Shown one piece after another: positions 19,935 to 28,027 of a stretch of DNA of 64,000 nucleotides. Below the pieces are notes generated by a model. The model was not told the origin of the DNA. It made no database searches and was given only the letters and a program-made list of their open reading frames with translations. Every line of letters starts with the position of its first letter. Positions within the stretch are counted from its first letter, which is position 1. Origin of the DNA: CAVRRZ01 sp963723745 (GTDB lineage: Bacteria > Actinomycetota > Actinomycetes > Mycobacteriales > Geodermatophilaceae); NCBI GenBank assembly GCA_963723745.1, contig CAVRRZ010000004.1:558001-622000 (forward strand). Reading direction: 5' to 3'. Made by a program: the position numbers and the translations under genes.

Positions 19935-20311
19935 CGCGAACTCCGCTCGGGTTGGTTGGCGGGCTCCTGGGGACTGCGTCGTCGTACGGGCTCGGTCCGC
20001 CCTCGAACGCGCAGTGCGGTCTCGAGGGCGGTGATCCGGTCGAGGAGGTCGCACACCAGTCCGAGGGCGGCGTAGTTGAGCGGCAGGGTGGCGTGCAGCC
20101 GCTGGAACCGCGCGACGGCCGGTACCTGCGCCGGGCTGAACCACAGCGACCCGTCGGGGTGACGCGCGGCCGGGATCAGGCCCAGCGCCCAGAACCGCCG
20201 CACGAGTTCGGGGTGCAGGCCACAGCGCCGGGCGAACTCCTCCTCGTCCAGCAGGGCGGATGCCGGTCTGCGGACCAGCGGGTAGCGAAGCGCACGATTC
20301 TGCGGGCTCAT
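19925..20311 (-). CDS. CbpM-type chaperone modulator (MerR-like)
   Basis: A 128-residue protein with a MerR-like N-terminal helix-turn-helix (LDEEEFARRCGLHPELVRRFWALGL) and the C-terminal helix LNYAALGLVCDLLDRITALE, typical of CbpM proteins. CbpM binds the J domain of CbpA and tunes its activity; adjacency to a CbpA-like dnaJ supports this. HspR, the MerR repressor of dnaK operons in actinobacteria, is the alternative, but HspR has a different sequence and is normally specified by HAIR sites, which I do not see here. The gene overlaps both neighbours. Confidence 0.8.
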   Translation of the reverse strand: MSPQNRALRYPLVRRPASALLDEEEFARRCGLHPELVRRFWALGLIPAARHPDGSLWFSPAQVPAVARFQRLHATLPLNYAALGLVCDLLDRITALETALRVRGRTEPVRRRSPQEPANQPERSSRWT

Positions 20312-21303
20312 CGACGTCCTCCCCCGGCGTCGGCCGTGGCCCGCCGCGGATCGAACGTCGACGACGCGGCGAGTTCGGAGAACAGCTCACGCTCACGGTC
20401 GCTCAGCTGTGGCGGCACCATGATCTTGACCTCGGCGAACAGGTCGCCCGGGTGCCCCGCCGGGTCCGGCATGCCCTGCCCACGCAGCCGGAGGCGGCGT
20501 CCCGACGAGGAGCCGGGAGGCACGGTCACCTTGGTCTCGCCCGCGGGCGTGGGTACCGGGACGCTCGCGCCGAGCGCCGCCTCCCACGGGGCGAGCTTCA
20601 GGTCGACGTGGATGTTCCGGCCGTGCACCCGGAAGAGCGGGTGCGGCAGCAGCCGCACCACCAGGTAGAGGTCGCCGGCCGGGCCGTCACCGAGGCCCCG
20701 CCCTCCCTCGCCGGCCAACCGGATCCGCCGGCCGTCGTTGACCCCCGGGGGGATCGTGACGGTGTAGCTGCGCGGGCCGTCCGGGCCGTTGAGCGTGATC
20801 TCCTTGCGCCCGCCGCGATAGGCCTCCTCCAGGGTGAGCGGGAGCTCGGCCTCCTGATCCGCGCCCGCCGTGCGGGCCGCCCGCGCGCCGCGGCCGCGGC
20901 GCCCGAACATGCCGCCCAGGAGGTCCTCGATGTCGATGCCCTCGAAGCCCTCGAAGCCCCCGCCACCGAATCCCCCGGTGACGTCGGCGCCGTCGGTGGT
21001 CCAGGTCGCGCGGGGTCCCCGACCGGCCCGGCCACCGAATCCCCCGGCTCCGGCACCGACGCGCTCCTCCCAGTCCTCGGGGACCCGGCGGAAGTCCTCT
21101 CCGAACCGGTCGTAGCGCTTGCGGAGCTCCGGGTCCGACAGGGCGGTGTACGCCTCGTTGATCTCCTTGAACCGCTCCTCCGCCGCCGGATCCTTGTTGA
21201 CGTCGGGGTGGTTCTGCCGCGCCAACCGCCGGTACGCCTGCTGGATCTCGTCCTGGCCCGCGTCGCGCGACACCCCCAGGACCTCGTAGAAGTCGCGGGC
21301 CAT
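20308..21303 (-). CDS. DnaJ/CbpA-type co-chaperone
   Basis: A 331-residue J protein: J domain at about 1-70 with the HPD tripeptide (NHPDVNKD), a Gly/Phe-rich linker (about 75-130) and a C-terminal substrate-binding region. There is no CxxCxGxG zinc-finger repeat, so it is a class II (CbpA-like) member. It stimulates DnaK ATPase activity and delivers substrates. It lies between grpE and cbpM with a three-base gap to grpE and a four-base overlap with cbpM. Confidence 0.92.
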   Translation of the reverse strand: MARDFYEVLGVSRDAGQDEIQQAYRRLARQNHPDVNKDPAAEERFKEINEAYTALSDPELRKRYDRFGEDFRRVPEDWEERVGAGAGGFGGRAGRGPRATWTTDGADVTGGFGGGGFEGFEGIDIEDLLGGMFGRRGRGARAARTAGADQEAELPLTLEEAYRGGRKEITLNGPDGPRSYTVTIPPGVNDGRRIRLAGEGGRGLGDGPAGDLYLVVRLLPHPLFRVHGRNIHVDLKLAPWEAALGASVPVPTPAGETKVTVPPGSSSGRRLRLRGQGMPDPAGHPGDLFAEVKIMVPPQLSDRERELFSELAASSTFDPRRATADAGGGRR

Positions 21304-21306
21304 CGG

Positions 21307-21891
21307 TCAGCCCCCCTGGCGCTGCGCGACGGTGACGGCCGCCGGTCGGAGCTGCCGTCCGGGGGCGCCGTAGCCGGGCCGCACCACGGCGGCCACCGAA
21401 CCGGGCGGGGTCCCGGCCCCGTCGGCGTCCACCACGCCCACCACCTCGTGTCGCGCCGGATCGAACGGCACTCCGGGCTCGTCCTCCCGTCCGAAGCCGA
21501 GCCCCGAGAGGACGGCGAGGGCCTGCTCACGCAGGGAGCGGATGCCCTCGACGATCGACCCCGGGTCCGCGGCGGCGTGTTCCAGGGCACGATCGATGGT
21601 GTCCAGCACCGGCAGGAACGCCGACGTGACCAGCTCCCGCTCGTTCTCCCGCTCCCGCGCGACCTCCCGCGCGTACCGCTTGCGCAGGTTGTCCAGGTCG
21701 GCGGCGGCGCGTCGCCAGCGGTCCTCGGCGGCGTCCAGCGCTTGCTGGGTGGCACCCGCCGCCGCGCCGTCCGCGGGGGCGGGCGCGGCCTTCCGCGGAG
21801 GCACTCCCTCCGCGGAAGGCCGCGCCTCGTCGGATTCCGCGCCGGCATCCGGCGGCCGGGCGGACGGCGCCGTGGGTTCGGGCTCAGCCAT
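21307..21891 (-). CDS. grpE: GrpE nucleotide-exchange factor
   Basis: A 194-residue protein from ATG 21891; the acidic, Ala/Pro-rich N-terminus is typical. The long helix (RWRRAAADLDNLRKRYAREV) and the C-terminal beta region (FDPARHEVVGVVD, then GTPPGSVAAVVRPGYG) identify GrpE, which exchanges ADP for ATP on DnaK. It follows dnaK after a ten-base gap. The C-terminal beta motif departs from the usual ILRPAxVxV ending, as in many accessory actinobacterial GrpE copies. Confidence 0.9.
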   Translation of the reverse strand: MAEPEPTAPSARPPDAGAESDEARPSAEGVPPRKAAPAPADGAAAGATQQALDAAEDRWRRAAADLDNLRKRYAREVARERENERELVTSAFLPVLDTIDRALEHAAADPGSIVEGIRSLREQALAVLSGLGFGREDEPGVPFDPARHEVVGVVDADGAGTPPGSVAAVVRPGYGAPGRQLRPAAVTVAQRQGG

Positions 21892-21901
21892 CGGTCGAGG
21901 C

Positions 21902-23785
21902 TCAGGTCCGGTCGAACTCGGCGTCGATGACGTCGTCGTCCGCGGCCGCCGTCTCACCGGCGGGTGCGTCACCGACGTCCGCGGCATATTTGGTCGAGGC
22001 GGCCTGGAGGCCGGCCAGCACCTGCTGCAGCTCGCTGGTCAGCTCGCGGACCCGATCCATCGGCGCCTGGTCCGCCACCGCCTGCCGGGCGTCGGTCACC
22101 AGCATCTCGGCCCGGGCCCGCTCGTGCGGGGGCGCGGAGTCGCCGAGCTCGTCGAGCCGGCGCTGCACCTGGTAGGCCACGGTGTCCAACTGATTGCGCG
22201 CGTCCACCTCCTGGCGCAGTTGCTGGTCCGACGCCCTGTTCGCCTCCGCCTCCGAGACCATCCGCTCCACCTCGGAGGTGTCCAGGTTGGTGCTCTCGGA
22301 GATGGTGATGCCCTGCTCGGCACCGGTGTCCTTGTCCCGGGCGGTCACGTTGAGGATGCCGTTGGCGTCGATGTCCGTGGTGACCTCGATCTGCGGCTCC
22401 CCGCGCGGCGCCGGCCGGATGCCGGTGAGCTGGAAGCGGCCCAGCACCCGGTTGTCCGCCGCCCGCTCGCGCTCGCCCTGCAGCACCACGATGTCGACGG
22501 CGGGCTGGTCGTCGACCGCCGTGGAGAACGTCTCGCTCCGGCGCACCGGGATGGTCGTGTTCCGCTCGACCAGCTTGGTCATCAGCCCGCCCTGCGTCTC
22601 CACGCCGAGTGACAGCGGGGTGACGTCGAGCAGCAGGACGTCGGACACCTCGCCCTTGAGCACGCCCGCCTGGATCCCGGCACCGATGGCGACGACCTCG
22701 TCCGGGTTGACGGTCATGTTCGGTTCCTTGCCACCGGTCAGCCGGCGGACGAGCGCCTGCACCGCCGGGATCCGAGTCGACCCGCCGACCAGGATGACCT
22801 CGTCGACGTCGTCGGCCGAGACCTTGGCGTCCGACATGGCCTGACGGACCGGCCCCATCGTCCGTTCCACGAGATCCGCCGTGAGCTGCTCGAACTTCGA
22901 GCGCATCAGGGTCATCGTGAGGTGCTTCGGCCCGTTCGCGTCCGCGGTGACGAACGGAAGGTTGACCTGCGTCTGGCTGACGGAGCTCAACTCGACCTTC
23001 GCCTTCTCGGCGGCCTCGTAGAGGCGCTGCAGCGCCTGCGGGTCCTTCCGCAGGTCGATGCCGTTCTCCTTCTGGAACTCCTCGGCCAGGTGGTCGACGA
23101 TGCGCCGGTCGAAGTCGTCACCGCCGAGGTGGGTGTCACCGGCGGTGGCCCGGACCTCCACGACGCCGTCGCCGACGTCGAGGATGCTGACGTCGAACGT
23201 CCCGCCGCCGAGGTCGAACACCAGCACCGTCTCCTGCTGGCGCTTGTCCATGCCGTAGGCGAGTGCCGCCGCCGTCGGCTCGTTGATGATCCGCAGCACC
23301 TCGAGGCCGGCGATCTTGCCCGCGTCGCGGGTGGCCGTTCGCTGCGCGTCGTTGAAGTAGGCCGGGACCGTGATCACCGCCTCGGTGACCTTCTCGCCCA
23401 GGTGCCGTCCGGCGTCGTCGGCGAGCTTGCGCAAGATCAGCGCGGAGATCTCCTCCGGCGCGTACAGCTTGTCCCGCACCTTGATCCGGGCGAGCCCGCT
23501 CTCATCCGGGACCACGTCGTAGGTGACCTGACCGGCCTCCTCCTCGACCTCCTCGAATCTCCGGCCGATGAACCGCTTGACCGAGTAGATCGTGCCCTTG
23601 GCGTTGAGAATCGCCTGCCGGCGGGCCAGCTGGCCGACCAGGCGCTCGCCGTTCTCCGTGAACGCGACGACCGACGGGGTCGTGCGAGCCCCCTCGGCAT
23701 TGGGCACGACCGAGGCCTCGCCCCCCTCCCATGCGGCGATGACCGAGTTCGTCGTCCCGAGATCGATACCGACCGCGCGTGCCAT
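21902..23785 (-). CDS. dnaK: DnaK (Hsp70) chaperone
   Basis: A 627-residue Hsp70 starting MARAVGIDLGTTNSVIAAWEG. The ATPase signatures (VFDLGGGTFDVSIL, then VILVGGSTRIPAVQ) and the substrate-binding domain (DVTPLSLGVETQGG) are complete, followed by a helical lid and an acidic tail. It handles unfolded proteins with the co-chaperones encoded downstream. The set hsp20-stress protein-dnaK-grpE-dnaJ-cbpM-clpB is probably a second, stress-dedicated chaperone operon in addition to a housekeeping one, though that cannot be shown from this window. Confidence 0.96.
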   Translation of the reverse strand: MARAVGIDLGTTNSVIAAWEGGEASVVPNAEGARTTPSVVAFTENGERLVGQLARRQAILNAKGTIYSVKRFIGRRFEEVEEEAGQVTYDVVPDESGLARIKVRDKLYAPEEISALILRKLADDAGRHLGEKVTEAVITVPAYFNDAQRTATRDAGKIAGLEVLRIINEPTAAALAYGMDKRQQETVLVFDLGGGTFDVSILDVGDGVVEVRATAGDTHLGGDDFDRRIVDHLAEEFQKENGIDLRKDPQALQRLYEAAEKAKVELSSVSQTQVNLPFVTADANGPKHLTMTLMRSKFEQLTADLVERTMGPVRQAMSDAKVSADDVDEVILVGGSTRIPAVQALVRRLTGGKEPNMTVNPDEVVAIGAGIQAGVLKGEVSDVLLLDVTPLSLGVETQGGLMTKLVERNTTIPVRRSETFSTAVDDQPAVDIVVLQGERERAADNRVLGRFQLTGIRPAPRGEPQIEVTTDIDANGILNVTARDKDTGAEQGITISESTNLDTSEVERMVSEAEANRASDQQLRQEVDARNQLDTVAYQVQRRLDELGDSAPPHERARAEMLVTDARQAVADQAPMDRVRELTSELQQVLAGLQAASTKYAADVGDAPAGETAAADDDVIDAEFDRT

Positions 23786-23786
23786 C

Positions 23787-24332
23787 TCAGGTCCTCTCTG
23801 TGAGCAGCCGGGCAGCCTGGTCGGCCACCTCGTCGTCGACGACCACCTCGTAGCGACGGGGGCGCATGAACGTGACCGACGCGAAGTCGCGGCGACCGCG
23901 CTGCATGGCGTAGACGACCATGCCGATGACCGCCCCGATCACCGCGCCGATGATGAGGCCGTAGAAGGCCAGCAGCAGGCTCGTGATCAGTGGGTCGACC
24001 CAGTCGAAGAGCCCGAAGATCCAGCCGATCAGCGCGCCCGGGACGGCGCCGCTGAGAGCCCCGCGCCAGGCGGCCCGGGGGTAGTCCATCTTCCCGGTCA
24101 CCTGTTCGACGGTCTGCAGGTCCTGGCCGACGATGGCCACCCGCTCGACCGGGAAGTCGAGGTCGGCCAGCCGGTCGACCGCACGCTCCGCGTCGGCGTA
24201 GCTGGTGTAGGAGGCCACCGTCCGCCGGGCCGACCGGGTCGTGGCGTCGGGGCTGCCGGGGGACCAGGGGGCGACTGCGGTGCCGCCTCCGGGTCCGGTC
24301 GGGTTCGAATCGTGTCGACGTGACGAATCCAT
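23787..24332 (-). CDS. General stress protein (GSP17M-like) with glycine-zipper membrane segment
   Basis: A 181-residue protein. After a disordered N-terminus, residues about 38-85 form the small domain ASYTSYADAERAVDRLADLDFPVERVAIVG typical of the GSP17M-like N-terminal family. A hydrophobic glycine-rich region follows (about 88-140, GALSGAVPGALIGWIFGLF, then GLIIGAVIGAVIGMVVYAM), probably two membrane helices. The end is a short strand-rich tail. The role is unknown; such proteins occur in stress operons and may act at the membrane. One base separates its stop from the dnaK start. Confidence 0.8.
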   Translation of the reverse strand: MDSSRRHDSNPTGPGGGTAVAPWSPGSPDATTRSARRTVASYTSYADAERAVDRLADLDFPVERVAIVGQDLQTVEQVTGKMDYPRAAWRGALSGAVPGALIGWIFGLFDWVDPLITSLLLAFYGLIIGAVIGAVIGMVVYAMQRGRRDFASVTFMRPRRYEVVVDDEVADQAARLLTERT

Positions 24333-24346
24333 GACTCACTCCCTGG

Positions 24347-24838
24347 TCAGGCGGGGGACTGCCCGGTGGCCGAGGCCGCGGGCTCCTGGGCGGGCGCGGA
24401 GCCCGCGACGACGTTCGGGGCATCGGAGGAACGGTCGGAGGAACCGAGAACGACCCGACGCGGCTTGCTCGCCTCGCTGACCGGGATCGTCAGGGTCAGG
24501 ACACCGTCCCGCGTGTCCGCGGTCAGCCGATCGGCGTCCAGGTTGTCCCCCAGGAACAGCTGCCGCATGAACTCGCCGTGCGGCCGCTCGTCGATCAGCA
24601 CCTCGTCGCCCTCCTGGCCGGCGGGGAGCCGACGCACCCGGATGCTGACGACGTTGCGCTCGACAGTCAGGTCGATGTCGTCGGGGCCGACGCCGGGCAC
24701 GTCGAGATGCACGGTGAACTCGTCGCCGCGTCGTAGTGCCGTCATCGGCATGCTGTGCAGCGCACGCGCGCCGGCGGACAGGGTCTGTTCGGCGAGCCGG
24801 TCGAGTTCACGGAACGGGTCGAAACGCATCAGGGTCAC
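24347..24838 (-). CDS. Hsp20 small heat-shock protein
   Basis: I choose GTG 24838, with AGGAGG at 24852-24847 (complement) eight bases upstream; the ATG three codons later is too far from it. The 163-residue product has an alpha-crystallin domain at about 35-130 (FTVHLDVPGVGPDDIDLTVE, ending GVLTLTIPVSEASKP) and a disordered Ser/Ala-rich tail, without a clear IxI motif. Hsp20 proteins hold unfolding substrates for DnaK and ClpB. It is the first gene of the operon that runs to 14871, and the 18-bp palindrome at 24956-24973 lies 117 bp upstream. Confidence 0.92.
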   Translation of the reverse strand: MTLMRFDPFRELDRLAEQTLSAGARALHSMPMTALRRGDEFTVHLDVPGVGPDDIDLTVERNVVSIRVRRLPAGQEGDEVLIDERPHGEFMRQLFLGDNLDADRLTADTRDGVLTLTIPVSEASKPRRVVLGSSDRSSDAPNVVAGSAPAQEPAASATGQSPA

Positions 24839-24955
24839 GGACAGTTCCTCCTGCCGGATGAGGGTCGAGGGAGATCCGACGGTCGCGCGGCGACCACGGC
24901 GAGGCTCCACCCGGACCGTGCGAGTCCACGCTAGCCGTCTGCCCCGCCGGCGGCA

Positions 24956-24973
24956 ATCGGTCGTTCTGCTGAT
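24956..24973. promoter_or_regulatory. 18-bp palindromic operator-like site upstream of the hsp20-dnaK-clpB operon
   Basis: ATCGGTCGTTCTGCTGAT; one arm differs from consensus at position 15. It is 117 bp before the hsp20 start and is the only copy before the ten-gene chaperone/redox operon. Confidence 0.65.
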
Positions 24974-25134
24974 GCCGGTGGCACCGGGTGGGCTCGGGGC
25001 ATTCCGGTTGCTCACCGATGGGTCTGCCGGCGATCCCGCCGTCCCTGGAGCGGGCCGGTCCCGGCTCCGGCGCGCGGAGGAGGGCGTCGGCGCGATCCGG
25101 CAGCGGCCCGGCGACGCCGGGACGGTGCGCCGTG

Positions 25135-26196
25135 TCACGACCCCCCGGCCGACCTGCCTGTTCTCCGGAGCAGATGGATGAGCTCCTGTTGCGACGCCAC
25201 CCGTAGTTTCCGGAACACCGACGAGAGATGGTTGCGCACGGTGCTCGGACTCAGGAAGAGCGCTTCGGCGATCACCGGAACGCGATCACCGTCGAGCAAC
25301 CGCGTCACGATCTGCAGCTCCCGGCCGGACAGGCGGCTCAGTTCGGGCACCGCGTTGCTGCGCGCCGCCAGACGCGACGCCGTGGCCGACCGGAGCCCCT
25401 CGTCGAACTGCCACAGCGCCTGCCGCAGCCCCGTCGCCGACGTCAGCGCGTGGGCGGTCACCTCGTCTTCCAGGAGCGCGAAGGCGAAGCTGGGGGCCGG
25501 CGCCAGGGGCAGGGTCAGGAGCTGGCACCGGTGCACCGCCGACCCGTACATCTGCACCCGGACGGCGAGGCTCGTGCCCAGTCCGGTGGCGGAGGACTCT
25601 GCGAGCACGCGCAGCAGCGCCGTGACGTCGGCGGGCTGCACGAGCCGGAACAACGACTGGCCGACGACGTCGGACGGTTGGTGGCCGATCAGCAGCTGCA
25701 CGTCGACGCTGATCCTGTCCACGATCACGTGCGGGTCCGTCGACCCGATCACCGCCTCCGCGGTCATCCCCTCGGGACGGTGCATCGCCTCACCGAGGGA
25801 CGTGGGGTCGGGCAGCAGGAACGCCATCGCGAACCGACGATCCCCCCTCGGGTCGGCGAGCCGCCACCACACCGTCACGGACTCCGGCCTGCCGGCGCGC
25901 ACGATGTCGCGCCGCTCCTCGTAGCCGTCCAGCCGGCCCTCCAGGAGGAGCTCCAGCGCCCCGGTCCGCTGATCCGCGGTGAACTCCTCGAGGCTGCGGC
26001 CCACCGCTGAACCGCCGTCCGGGCACAGGATCCGGTCGGCCACCGGGCTGGCGGCCAGGATCTGTTCGGACGGGACCGCCAGCAGCAGGGCCGGCAGCCG
26101 GCAGGTCGTCACCGCGTCCCGGACGGCCCGGGGAGGTCCGCCGGCCGACCACAGCGATCCGGTGCGCTGATGACTGTCAGGAGCCACACCGACCAC
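25135..26196 (-). CDS. PAS-type sensor with C-terminal LuxR DNA-binding domain
   Basis: A 353-residue cytoplasmic regulator with two PAS-like regions (about 25-130 and 135-260, the second containing VDVQLLIGHQPSDVVGQSLFRLVQPADV) and a LuxR helix-turn-helix at about 288-345 (LSGRELQIVTRLLDGDRVPV, then LFLSPSTVRNHLSSVFRKL). It has no receiver domain, so it should act as a one-component sensor. It lies directly upstream of the hsp20 operon, on the same strand, and downstream of a histidine kinase. That position makes it the best local candidate for the protein reading the 18-bp palindromes, but this is only inference. Confidence 0.85.
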   Translation of the reverse strand: MVGVAPDSHQRTGSLWSAGGPPRAVRDAVTTCRLPALLLAVPSEQILAASPVADRILCPDGGSAVGRSLEEFTADQRTGALELLLEGRLDGYEERRDIVRAGRPESVTVWWRLADPRGDRRFAMAFLLPDPTSLGEAMHRPEGMTAEAVIGSTDPHVIVDRISVDVQLLIGHQPSDVVGQSLFRLVQPADVTALLRVLAESSATGLGTSLAVRVQMYGSAVHRCQLLTLPLAPAPSFAFALLEDEVTAHALTSATGLRQALWQFDEGLRSATASRLAARSNAVPELSRLSGRELQIVTRLLDGDRVPVIAEALFLSPSTVRNHLSSVFRKLRVASQQELIHLLRRTGRSAGGS

Positions 26197-26221
26197 CTCG
26201 ACGAGAACGGTAGCCCGCCCC

Positions 26222-26280
26222 GGGGTCGCCTCCTACCCGCGAGGCGCCGGCCCGCGAGGCAGCGCGGGTCCGGCGACCCC
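26222..26280 (-). terminator. Inverted repeat after the histidine kinase gene
   Basis: GGGGTCGCC (26222-26230) and GGCGACCCC (26272-26280) form a 9-bp stem. The 41-base loop contains CCCGCGAGGC twice in direct orientation (26236-26245, 26251-26260). It lies between the kinase stop and the next gene on the same strand, and may end kinase transcription; there is no T tract. Confidence 0.4.
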
Positions 26281-26284
26281 GCCG

Positions 26285-27823
26285 TCAGCCGATCACGGCG
26301 GGCGAGGGAGCCTGCGCGGCCCCTTCCTCCTCCACCAGACCGTGCACCGGCACACGCACCGTGAAGGTGGTCCCCTCACCGGGAACGGACTCCACCGTCA
26401 ACGTCCCGCCGTGGCCCTCCTGGACCACGCCGCGAGCCAGCGGGAGGCCCTGGCCGCTCCCCCGGCCGACCTCCTTGGTGGTGAAGAAGGGATCGAAGAT
26501 CTTCGTGCGCACGTCCTCCGGGATGCCGGTGCCGGTGTCGCTGACGCGGACGACGACGTCCTCACCGTCCACGGTCGTGGCCACCGTGATCGTTCCGCGA
26601 CGTCCCGTCTCCTCGATGGCGTCGGCCGCGTTGACGATCAGGTTCAGGAACACCTGGTTGAGGTCGGCGATGTTGCACCGCACGGGCGGGAGGGCGCCCA
26701 GATCAAGCACCAGGTCCGCCACCTCGCTGACCTGGTGCCGGGTCACGGTGGCGGTGGCCGCCACCGCCTCGTTGAGGTCGGCGGGCGCCTGCTCCATCAG
26801 GCCCTGATGGCTGAACGTCTTCATGGCCCGGACGATCGTGGACACCCGCTCGATGCCCTCCAGCGTCTGCTCGACAGCGCTGGGAATCTCCTTCTGGAGG
26901 TAGTCGAAGTCGATGCCTGCCTCCGCCTGCCGCACGCGCTCCTGCCGCTCGACCCATCCGATGGGGTTGGAGGTGTCCAGCAGGCCCCGGTAGATCTCGA
27001 CCACGCGGATGAGTTCCTGGTACGCCTCCTCGAGGAACCGGGCGTTGTCGCCGACGAACTGGATGGGTGAATTGATCTCGTGCGCCAGCCCGGCGGAGAG
27101 CCGGCCCAGCGACTCCAGCTTCGACTCCTGGTGGAACTCGGCGTCACGAGCCTTCTGCTCGCCGATGTCCCGCCCGACCCCCACGACACCGCAGGGCACA
27201 CCGTCCGGGTCGCAGATCCGCGACAGGATCACCGACGCATGGATCGGCGATCCGTCCGCGCGCCGATGCGCGACCTCGACCGAGTGGGGCTCCCCTCCCA
27301 TCACCACCCCGGCGACCGCTTCGACGAAGGTGGGGGCCGCGTCCGGGTCGAGGGAGGCGAAGGACCGCCCCAGCACCTCGTCGCGCTCGTACCCGTACAG
27401 CTCCGTCGCTGCTGGATTCCACTCGGTGATCAGCCCGTCCAGCGACACCGTGACGATGGCGTCCGCCGTGGACGACAGGATCGCCCGGTAGCGGGCGAGT
27501 TCGTCGCTCTGCGCGGCGAGCCGCTCGTCGGACTCGTCGAGGCGCCTGCGCAGTTGGATCACGGTGGCCGACCCCGTGGCCCTCGTCGTCCACAGGGCCG
27601 CCGAGGCGAGCAGCAGCCCGGCGCAGGCGGCGACCTGCCAGAGGCTGCCCGTCGGCGCGGTCAGGACGAGCACCACCGAGACCGTCGCCATGGCGCAGCC
27701 TGCGAGGAGCTCGACCCGGTTCTGGACGGAGGGCCGGCGACGGCCCGGTGCGGCCCCCCCGGTGACCGACGAACGGGCCGTGGATTCCGGCGTCGCCGGG
27801 GCAGTGAGGTCGTTCGTGAGCAT
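26285..27823 (-). CDS. Membrane PAS histidine kinase
   Basis: A 512-residue sensor kinase with two membrane helices near the N-terminus (about 38-54 and 61-78), a coiled segment, one PAS domain (about 110-225), an HisKA-like region with the phosphoacceptor motif LAHEINSPIQF (His248) and a HATPase domain (NAADAI, DTGTGI, FDPFFTTKEVGRGSGQGL). The long helical insertion after the H box is typical of kinases related to chemotaxis-free PAS/NtrB-like sensors. It is divergent from the response regulator at 28028, its likely partner. A truncated relative is at 13875-14267. Confidence 0.9.
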   Translation of the reverse strand: MLTNDLTAPATPESTARSSVTGGAAPGRRRPSVQNRVELLAGCAMATVSVVLVLTAPTGSLWQVAACAGLLLASAALWTTRATGSATVIQLRRRLDESDERLAAQSDELARYRAILSSTADAIVTVSLDGLITEWNPAATELYGYERDEVLGRSFASLDPDAAPTFVEAVAGVVMGGEPHSVEVAHRRADGSPIHASVILSRICDPDGVPCGVVGVGRDIGEQKARDAEFHQESKLESLGRLSAGLAHEINSPIQFVGDNARFLEEAYQELIRVVEIYRGLLDTSNPIGWVERQERVRQAEAGIDFDYLQKEIPSAVEQTLEGIERVSTIVRAMKTFSHQGLMEQAPADLNEAVAATATVTRHQVSEVADLVLDLGALPPVRCNIADLNQVFLNLIVNAADAIEETGRRGTITVATTVDGEDVVVRVSDTGTGIPEDVRTKIFDPFFTTKEVGRGSGQGLPLARGVVQEGHGGTLTVESVPGEGTTFTVRVPVHGLVEEEGAAQAPSPAVIG

Positions 27824-28027
27824 GTGGACTCCTGGCGATCGCCGGTGCGGACCCCCCTTCGGAAGTCATCGAAGATCTCGACAGCGGGCGTCCCCGTGTT
27901 GATCGCGCGTTCTCGATGGCTCCCATCGGCACGAGGCGACCTTCCTCTGCTTGAAGCCGGACCCGCACGTGACGAGAGAACTGAACGGCTGCAGTTGCCG
28001 AATGAACGTCGATCCCCAGGAGTACCC

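Noticed and set aside
24839..24955. Canonical DosR box or HAIR/CIRCE element before the chaperone operon
   Set aside because: I looked for GGGAC-N-GTCCC, CTTGAGT-type HAIR and TTAGCACTC-type CIRCE patterns and saw none; only the 18-bp palindrome upstream is present.
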